A stretch of 64,000 nt of DNA from Lepidonotus clava (taxonomy: Eukaryota > Annelida > Polychaeta > Phyllodocida > Polynoidae). Below the pieces are notes generated by a model that ran no database searches, had not been told where the DNA came from, and was given only the letters and a program-made list of their open reading frames with translations. The translations under genes and the position numbers were made by a program. The stretch's first letter is position 1. Every line of letters begins with the position of its first letter. Shown one piece after another: positions 56,155 to 64,000 of the stretch. Location: NCBI GenBank assembly GCA_936440205.1, contig OW387150.1, positions 18,636,152-18,700,151 on the forward strand, given 5' to 3'.

Positions 56155-57234
56155 CCCTTTCCAGACCGTCAATGCAAATTTGGTACATATATGTACCATA
56201 AATGGTTTTCCACACCATACTTTTGATTTTTAATGAATTCTTTCAATTTTTTCTGCCTTATTGGTTGCTCAGGTGACAGCCCACAACATGAAACATTACA
56301 CTTATCAAAAAATTGATAAAAAGATATTTTTCACACACCCTGATTATGCATAGGTTGGGATTTTGTTGTTACCAAAAAATAAGCCCAAAATCTGAAACTT
56401 CATATTTTTCACAAATCATTATTTATTTTTCTTTATGATATATAAAATCAAAATATATTATGTTTATCTCAGCCAGAATGAATAATGATTTCATACTCTA
56501 ACTACATGATATCCACTAGTGTTGAAATGTTTCAATTGTTGATAACTAAATATGGCACAAATGTACCATTACTAATGCAGAAATTCCCTGGAAAGGTCAA
56601 AGGTCACCTGTCATTTAAGTGAAAGCACCACATTCTGTATAACAATTAATTTTGTGCACATACCTTCAGAAAAATAAAGTTTCACCCATTCAAGATAGGT
56701 TTGTGATTAGCCAAGAACTATTTCTTAATGTATTTCATTTTGAAAATAATTCATCCATATTTATTTTTCAAATTATTAATGTTTTATTGCCCCTGATTGT
56801 GAAAAATAAAGAAAATTAATAATTTTTGACAAATTTTCACACATTTCCAAGGTTCCGTCATTGACAAATATTTATAGATTGGCTGTACCTGTGTAGGAAA
56901 ACAATATATCATTTTCTTGCATATAACATAATACTATATTTCTTCAGTTCAAAACTTTCTGAGAAAATCAATATTTAACCCTTTTTTGCTCTGAAAAATT
57001 GACAAAAAATTCCCATTTTTCTTAAAAATTGTCGGGTCATGTGACCCTGGTCATGTGACCAGAGAAAATAATTCTGTAATTCCAATGCAAAATCTAGAAT
57101 CCTTAGGTTATGAGCTTTCCATTGATATATGATATGTTGTAATTCTCGGTAGAAAACAAGCAACTAAAAGCATTTTTATCTCCAAAGACATCTAAAAACA
57201 TGTAAAAATTGGCTTCCCCACGGTCTGGAAAGGG
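56155..57234. mobile_element. piggyBac-like non-autonomous element
   Basis: 1080 bp with perfect 15-bp inverted ends CCCTTTCCAGACCGT / ACGGTCTGGAAAGGG, TTAA directly on both sides. The interior is AT-rich, with no transposase seen. Confidence 0.88.
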
Positions 57235-57807
57235 TTAACAGCTCTTCTGCAAGACCCTTTAATTACTATCACCAAAATGTATTATCATATCCTTATTATA
57301 TTGGTGGGTAGTTTTAGATACATTGACGTATCGAGACGCGTTGTGGTAACGTTATCTGAAACTCGCTATCGTCAGGTCTAAATTCAAGGATCCATTCTGA
57401 CCCAGGCCATAGCCTAACGTAATATCATATGTTTGGACTTAGTAATGTTAACTTAAGCTATATACATGTATTCTTGACCGAAGTTTTGAGTCCCATTAAC
57501 ATGAGTTAAGTAAGTTGGAGAGACGGATAGAGATAGAGTCAGAGACGTCGAGGCCGCTAACCAGTAAAAGTAAAACTGATTAGATCTATAATAGTATTTA
57601 CAATTACATCACAGTTCCCATCGACGAGTAGGCAATCAGAGTCTAACGCCAGATTAATGACAAGATTTTGGGTCCTAATGAATTAGTAATGTTAATTCAA
57701 CAATCGAAAATAACAATCTGGAGGGAGTTCGTAAAAACACTCAGACGACAACAGCTGTGACTAAGTGACAGTGTCGGTGAGTGACAGAATTTATCAACAA
57801 TACTTAC

Positions 57808-57856
57808 AAAGCAGACGAGAAATAATAGCGACATGGCTCATCTTAACGGCCACCAT
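57808..57856 (-). CDS. Exon 1: start codon and first part of signal peptide
   Basis: The ATG at 57856-57854 has G at -3 and G at +4, a good initiation context. It opens MVAVKMSHVAIISRLL and leaves one base before the strong donor GTAAGTATTG at 57807. That phase-1 end fits the 51-nt exon at 51710-51760, and the junction codon becomes TGT (Cys). The combined N-terminus is basic then hydrophobic (LLCIIMI) and reads as a signal peptide. An alternative ATG at 57834 would give MSLLFLVCF in another frame ending in phase 0, which does not fit the next exon. The exon pairing is inferred, since no transcript is available; intron 1 would be about 6.0 kb. Confidence 0.5.
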
Positions 57857-57860
57857 CTCG

Positions 57861-58320
57861 TCGGTAGGTCAATATGCAACGAATCCCGATTGTCCCTCTA
57901 CTGCTGTCCTGTTTGCATCAATATAAATTATGTATTTCTGGGTTTCTTTACTACATTTCCGTCTCTGTACGTCCTGTCATCTGGCCGACGCTCTGTAACC
58001 GGAAATACGTCACGACGTCACTCTCCCAGCAGGTACTTGGTCTGAAGACGTAACACTCTCCAAGCGCACCATTAACGCAGTGGTTCCTGCCGCTTCCACC
58101 AGGAGGACTCACCGGATAACAGAGAGTTTGAGGCACAGAGGCCAATCCAGGGGATCTTACCGCTTCCACGGGCCAGTCCGTGATTTCAGACCTCAAAAAG
58201 AACATGTCCGTGATCCATGATTTGTCTGTATTTTCATAGAGACCTTGCGCAACGTCGTTTTCGGGACGTATTATGGCGTGCGACACCGTCGAGTGGAGAA
58301 CTTCTGGTCGGTTTTCTACT
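57861..58320 (-). promoter_or_regulatory. Candidate promoter of the multi-PAN gene
   Basis: This stretch, immediately upstream of exon 1, is more GC- and CpG-rich than its surroundings. It holds two close TGACGT/TACGTCA-type CRE-like sites (about 58003-58021) and GCTTGGAGAGTGTTACGTC at about 58044-58062. No obvious TATA box was seen. Its role is inferred from position and composition only. Confidence 0.35.
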
Positions 58321-60020
58321 ATAAGATAAAGAGGAGGGGGCTGATACTTTGGTTCCCTGTGTACTTTAAACTCAATTCCTAAAGAAAATTTGAATGGTTA
58401 TGGGTAGCTTGGGTCTTTTTCTACAAAATATCACAAAATGAACATTAATCTATCGGAGGGAAATTAGAAAATGTGATTTGTTTGCTGCTCCCAATGCTAA
58501 AAGATAGGCGGGAAGGCCTCCACTGCTCCGCAGCAAACGACGTTGTGCAAGCTCTCTATCAAAACCTCTGTTTTTCTAGACCTATAGACCCCAAGACCCA
58601 TAAAACCTCCAGTTTTTGCCTGACAATTTTAGCTTAAAATGGCACTATTTAGACAAAAATCGAAATGTTTTAGGGTGATCACGGCCCCAGACACCTTTGA
58701 AATGGATGTTTTTGGGCAGGGTCCTAGCCATATAACCGATCTCTACTCCATACGTCGTATGTGAGTCAAGTGATAGTGAATCTCAAGATTGAAATTTATA
58801 AGTATCAATACCTTCTTTCAGCGTAGGCACTGGTATTTTTCGTAATACCTTGTAATATTTAATGAAAATTCGACTTTTAATGGGGATTTCACCTGTTTCA
58901 AGCTTAAAAAAAACAAACCTATTGCATCGATGTGCGTACACATTTTTAAGTCAACTAAAAGAACTAATATAAAAAAAAGAAGTAAATATGATCTAAAACT
59001 CCATAAATAGCATCCCAAAAGAAAATTATTCAGTTAGTTTTATTCTCGAACAACCGACAGTCAATAGAACGTCAAAGCCGTCGTCTTACTCTACCATACC
59101 CGCTTCAACTGTTAAACGTTGGCTTTCCCTACATGAATCTTTTGAAAATGCACATTATTAGATATGGTCGTTAAGTTGAAAGGTAGGACGAAAGTTATGA
59201 TGATTATGATTTAATTTGGCCAATTATATTCTGGATCCATGAACTTTTACTTGTAGCCTATACTCATGAGAATTTTAAATAGCAGGCCCGTAGCCAGATC
59301 ACATCTAATATACTTCACTGTTGCTGCCTGGTGTATTCACAACTCACTAAAAAGCTCACAACCTGCACTTCGACTTCAGTGCCAAAAAAAAAAAAATTGC
59401 CCTCATCTAAATCCGCCACTGGTAATTGAAAAAGTTTCCGTTTTATTTGTTGGTGCACGATTTAAACCAGAGATCAATCTTTTTACTACTTCTTTTTTTG
59501 TTGTTATTAAATTTGCTTGGATAATTTATATGATAAATTATTATTCTAAAGGTCCGTACTAAAAATATTGACCAACGTGACAAATTTGTTTCGGAAAAGA
59601 GTAAGCAGCACTTAATTAGACTTGAGATTTTCCTTTCAATAATATTTCATGTCAAATGCATAGTTATTATAATGAGCGATATGGGCCTATAGACATGGTA
59701 AATGGGAAGTATCAGCCTTATATATTGGATATGAATTAGTATATTCCCAGGTAGCACAATGTCTTTGGCATGTATGCAAATTGGTAGGGAGGAGGTGCTC
59801 AAAATGTCAAAATGACGTTGGCTGTACTCTACTTGATGTCATATGCACCTTTCTTGTTCAAAAAAAGTAACCAATTTTTGTCAACAGTCTTGAAAGTCAC
59901 TGTATCGTCCCTAAGACCATGGTAATTTACTACATTGTTACTCCCACGCTTAGTAATGGAGCCCTTACCGGAGCAACGCATGGACAATACTGGGGCTTCA
60001 AGTTGGAAATTTTAAAATCC
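58321..60020. other. No recognised gene
   Basis: Upstream of the PAN gene. Only a lone element terminus (tctaaatccgccactg, 59399-59414) was recognised. Confidence 0.35.
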
Positions 60021-60139
60021 CTATACCCACTAGACAATTTTGACCTCAGTGATAATATTTTACTCTGATCATCCATCAGCATGGTATATTAAAATATTCA
60101 TGTTCAATCAGAATTGCTGGTAAAATCGCTGGACGATTC

Positions 60140-60890
60140 TGTGTAGGGGCCGGCCCACACAACCCAGGCGGGTAACCCTGCTCGGGTATACCGGCCGGCT
60201 CCCAGGCCAACTCTGGCTCAATGGGGTCAGAGTTGGTCCTTTTATAATGGTGGGTGGCCTTAGTGGCCTTGGCCTGGGTGACATCTTGAGGAAAACCCAA
60301 GGTAGAGGACAGTTCAAGGCCAGTTCAAGGCCCTGAGGTGACTGGGTCAGATCAAGAACATGACCCTCAAGGACCCAATGCCTTCGGGTCAGGGTCATGG
60401 GTCACCTACTGTCACCTGGGAAAACCCAAGGTTCAAGGCCAGAGGCCGCTCCCGAGATGACCAGGTCAGATTGGGGGCATGGCCTTCGAGGTCTCAGGGT
60501 CTTCGGGCCGAGGTCATGGGTCACCCACTGAGTATAAAGACTGAGCTCCACTGGAGCTCAGGCAGACTGATCAGGAGATCAAGCTCACCTCATCACCTTC
60601 AACAAGCCCACTTACAGACCTAACCACCAGGGATCATCACCCACCAGAAACCAGTTGGAACCATTGCATACCGAAGTGAACTCTGTGCCACGAGGTAGGC
60701 GTTTCTGTACTTTGTGTTATCCCTGATTGTGTTTTGTCTGTACCGGCTGAAGCCTTGTTGATTTGTTTGTACCGTCTAGATCATTAAAAGGTTTGAAACT
60801 GTATTTGGATCCGTGTGGCTTATCATTGGACTTAATACTTGTATTAAGGCAAAGGAGTACCTCTGTGCTCAACAATACCCTTTAACTAGC
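60140..60890 (+). mobile_element. Possible solo LTR fossil
   Basis: Lies inside the split MITE. Begins TGTAGGGGCC and ends near GTGCTCAACA. It has a TATA-like gagtataaagactg at about 60531, a leader-like stretch and a downstream cattaaaagg element. No internal coding region. Boundaries and duplication are uncertain; another retroelement promoter is possible. Confidence 0.35.
60285..60530 (+). repeat. ~125-bp tandem repeat x2
   Basis: gaaaacccaaggt, caaggcc(a), ggtca(g)gat, ggtcatgggtcacc recur in order twice. Confidence 0.7.
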
Positions 60891-61445
60891 TTTCAAGTCG
60901 GGAGGTTTCTTATTCGCATATCACTACGCAACATCTGAAGATCAAGCGACAAGCGACTATTAACTTAACACCTAACGATAGTCTTCCAAAATACCTTTCC
61001 GGCACAATTCGATTGGCAACTTTATCAAACATGTTCATTTCAATATGGCATATTATACTGACGGGTGATCAGCTGAAAATACAATCACCGAGGTCGAAAT
61101 TGCCTAGTTGGTGAAACGCTTGAATGTCTAATTATCCATTTAGAAAGTACACATCTCAACATTGAGAAATAGTAAACAGATTTATTTTGGTTTCATACAT
61201 AAAGTTAGATTTCAATGTGCATTGAGAATCTAAAACGTTAACTCTGTACTATCATAACCAGAAAACAAAATGATGGAATGCCACTTTGATAATATATGAA
61301 ACAGTTGCCTCTAGTCATAGTTATATGAGCACCCATTTATAATTTTCCAAAATCTTGTCAATGTCTTGGCGATGTAACTCGGGCACCTTCGGTATGACTG
61401 AACAAGAGTGTTATGTATTACTATTAGGCCAAAAATAAAAGATTC

Positions 61446-61757
61446 TTGTGTTCAGGTAACCCTACCTACCCTAATTTTTTGGCCCTATCCTAACTTTTTT
61501 TTTATAGGAAATTTGTGATTATTTTTATACAAAAGCCAGAAGAATTGACCTAAAAATGCATGTAAAACCTTAAAACAACATGTAGATGCTCAGGGTATGT
61601 ATTTTAGATGCTAAAAATGTTTTTAGGGGATATTTGGAATATTTTTTTATTTTCCAACACTGGCTGGGTCTCTTTGGTAAGTAAAAAAAAAAGCAAAAAG
61701 AGAAAAGATTTCGACCTATCTACTCTATTTTTTTCGACCTATGTTACCTGAACACAA
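61446..61757. mobile_element. TIR element with 15-bp ends
   Basis: TTGTGTTCAGGTAAC at 61446-61460 and its exact complement at 61743-61757. Next to each end a tacctaccct / cgacctat-type word. Target duplication not clear. Confidence 0.7.
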
Positions 61758-61769
61758 CTTCCTTTTTTT

Positions 61770-62860
61770 TTGCCTTAATGTTTCTATATGTTGGGAAATA
61801 TAATAAAGATGTTGGTTTACTTCATTACAATAGTTAATCATTCATTTTTCCTAGGTAATGGTCCATTATATGCTAGCCAAGGACATAGATTACTTCTTCA
61901 CTCAGTGTTCAATTCTGAATGAAGAGACTCACTTTGCAGAGGTTTAAAGTTTATTAAAGTAATCACAAACAGTAGAAGTACAGGTATTTGTCATACAATA
62001 GTCCATCTCTTATATGAAATAAGTATATCATATCACTTGGCTGCAAGCAACTTCTATCAAAATAATAAACTGAGTATTTATTTGATAAAAAATCGCATCT
62101 CTATGATCTACATGCCTGAGGCCTCTGCGTCATTGCATAACAATAGCAATAATGACTGTAATCCAGACGAACACGTGCATGAGAGTCAAATTCATAAGTC
62201 AAATAAAAGCTTCTCTCTTGTGTAAATGGCCTGACTCCTGCATCCATTCCTATATTAATAACAATACTAACCTTATATGTTTCAAAAATACGCCTTATGA
62301 AGCTGTATTTTGATCCCCATCAAGAAAATAGTACCTTTTGTTTTATTTGAAATAACATCATCAGGGTAACCCCCATGGCCTTCCAGACTTTATACAATAG
62401 GGAACACAGTTGTGTAATATTTTGTACAAAGTAGCAATGATAATAGGCTAGGTTAAGACATGTCTGACATCTGAACATTTCCATACATAAATTGCAAGTA
62501 TACAATTCAATGGTTATGCAATCAAATCTAGATAAGCTTAAGATTAGTACTAGTCTCAACAATTGGCCTATCTACGGATTTTAGGGATGCATTCATTCGA
62601 TTATTTTCTACAGGCTTAGCCCACTTTATCAAAATTTCTTCCACTGCAGACCTGTGGACCATTTGGGCACAACCTTGTGCAGGGGTCATCCAAATGTCCT
62701 ATTTTCCTGCTGCACTGCACGGGATTTGAACCTTTGCAGTGTCAATGCCTACGTGTGGTACAAAAGCCTCAATGAAGTTGGCCGCCCCGACCCCTAACAA
62801 TCATTCATATCAATTTGATCTTCTTTGCCATCATTGATGATCAAGGTATAGAGTGTCCAC
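61770..62860. other. No recognised gene or element
   Basis: AT-rich DNA; nothing supported. Confidence 0.35.
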
Positions 62861-62862
62861 CC

Positions 62863-63435
62863 CTTTTTTGTATACATATTTTACGTTTTCCTTTTTCCTT
62901 TTTCCATTTTTTTAAATTTTTCGTTTTCCTTTTTCCCTTTTTTGTAATTTTTTTTCATACCATTTTCCTCCCTATTTCATCAATTCTGTAACCCTTGTAA
63001 GCCATTTTCCCTTTTCCTTTAAATGCATTTTTCTCCCTTGACCATCCTATGTCATTTTCCCTTTTTTGTTTTATTCAACTTTTTCGTTTTCCCTTTTCCT
63101 TTTTTTGTAATATTACAAAATATTTTCGTTTTCCCTATTTCTTTTTTTCACAACTTATGTTTTACAATACTCTCAATCCCGCCCCCTAATTATCATAGCC
63201 CCTCCCACTAGTCACTTGAGTCCTTACATAATACAACCCTAGCTCCCCCATATAAACTAACTATGAGATTCAAATAATAGCTGGATGGGTGATTATTGAC
63301 TCAGTAGGATTATAAGGGATGAGTAGTCACCCTGAAGGTGGCGTGGTGGTAAAAATGCTCATGAATAGTAATGAGGTGGGTGTGGCCTAAATAGAAAGTA
63401 GTATACAAAAAAGGGAAAAAGGAAAAGGGAGAACA
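62863..63435. repeat. Long polypyrimidine tract with inverted polypurine partner
   Basis: 62863-63150 consists of ttttccctttttcc words on the plus strand. 63400-63432 reads gtatacaaaaaagggaaaaa, the complement of ccccttttttgtatac at 62861. The block is bounded by inverted ends. Confidence 0.6.
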
Positions 63436-64000
63436 TAAGAGAAATGCACTTGTACGACGTTTTCTGTTTTTTGTTTATTTGAAGTTAGAATGAGTGATTT
63501 AGGAAATTATGAGAAAGCAAAAGGATTGCAACCTTTCACTAATAAATGATAAATGATAAATATTATTATAAATATTGTTAAACTGGAAAAGAGAGAAAAG
63601 GTTAAGGGAGGGTTATAGGTTTATATACGTAAATTAGGAAAAGAAAAAAAGGATTAGGGTTTACAAGGGTGTGGCCGGAGTATACCCTGACCATTGATAG
63701 CATTTCGTTATTTATGTTGTGTCTCATTCTATTTAAAATGTTCTTGCCTTCTGCTCTATCTGAAACATGAAATTACATTGTTCAAAAAACTTCTTTCCAG
63801 AAGGCAATGCCATAGTATTTAATGAATTTCTCTGACAGTTTTGATAGAATATCAAGTTGTCTAGAATCCATATATGTTCTTTTTATATGATAGCTATTGG
63901 AAGGTCATAAGTGGGTTAATATATAATTGCTCTAAGGGATGGTCCACATACTGTCAAACATGAGGTATTTGGATAGATATTGTGGCATGTATGTTTAAGT
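63436..64000. other. No recognised gene or element
   Basis: AT-rich DNA to the window edge. Confidence 0.35.

Larger units (their letters stand above)
12615..57856 (-). other. Multi-PAN/apple-domain secreted protein gene (partial, nine exons seen)
   Basis: Gene-level entry for the nine exons listed separately. Order 5' to 3' on the minus strand: start exon, signal exon, PAN1, linker 1, PAN2, PAN3, linker 2, PAN4, linker 3. All exon junctions use GT/AG and all are phase 1, so they join in frame. PAN/apple modules are known as extracellular protein- or carbohydrate-binding folds; secretion here is inferred from the N-terminal hydrophobic segment. Introns range from about 0.2 to 17 kb and are filled with transposons. 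No stop codon or polyadenylation site was found, so the gene continues left of position 12615, probably beyond the window. It could instead be two tandem paralogues, with a break somewhere between 38.5 and 21.8 kb. Confidence 0.7.
60022..61116. mobile_element. MITE (CCCTATACCCACTA) split by a later insertion
   Basis: Left half: ccctatacccactagacaat, ttttgacctcagtgataat. Right half: gggtgatcagctgaaaatac, accgaggtcgaaattgccta. The halves are mutual complements, so the MITE was split at about 60105 and 61015. Confidence 0.55.

Noticed and set aside
57808-57834. Alternative start reading MSLLFLVCF
   Set aside because: It would end in phase 0, whereas exon 2 and all later exons need phase 1; the upstream ATG gives the right phase.

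Overview
This is animal nuclear DNA: AT-rich, gene-poor, with large introns and a dense mosaic of transposable elements. There is no bacterial operon structure, rRNA, genuine tRNA gene or CRISPR array. The mix of two DIRS-type retroelements, Penelope-like elements, non-LTR LINEs, a tRNA-derived SINE, piggyBac/PIF/Mutator-like and very many hAT-like short elements, together with multi-PAN/apple-domain exons, suggests a marine invertebrate (echinoderm, hemichordate, cephalochordate or lophotrochozoan). I cannot fix the phylum from sequence alone.

The one host gene I can support runs on the minus strand across nearly the whole window. It starts near 57856 and leaves the window on the left. I see nine exons: a start/signal exon (57808-57856), a 51-nt exon completing the signal peptide (51710-51760), four PAN/apple-like domain exons (45363-45608, 39660-39905, 38523-38768, 21254-21505) and three short hydrophilic linker exons (40127-40216, 21726-21800, 12615-12689). 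Every internal exon begins and ends in phase 1, so each module can be duplicated or skipped without frame change. The four domains share the spacing C-x14/15-C-x3-C-x5-C-x18-C-x6-C. The product should be a secreted or extracellular multi-PAN protein. Its 3' end is not in the window, and the array may be one long gene or two tandem paralogues.

The introns hold the rest. 1-9 kb: SINE copies, a LINE tail, satellite-like DNA. 9-12.5 kb: a broken Penelope-like element carrying four later insertions. 12.7-13.1 kb: a long-armed hairpin element. 16-21 kb: an old broken DIRS-like fossil and a satellite. 23-28.6 kb: a fuller DIRS-like fossil with inverted terminal repeats, itself hit by a SINE tail and a PIF-like MITE. 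28.9-30.4 kb: an AACGTTGT-rich inverted-repeat element. 31-36 kb: a LINE with an inverted 5' part plus several short TIR elements. 41-45 kb: satellite, promoter-like DNA, a second Penelope fragment and a foldback. 47-57 kb: many nested TIR elements. 60-61 kb: a possible solo LTR fossil inside a MITE.

The strongest recurring pattern is a large set of short elements with CAGGG/CAGAG/CAGGC-type termini flanked by 5- or 6-bp target-site duplications, ten of them perfect. They nest in one another and in the other elements, which gives a relative insertion chronology.
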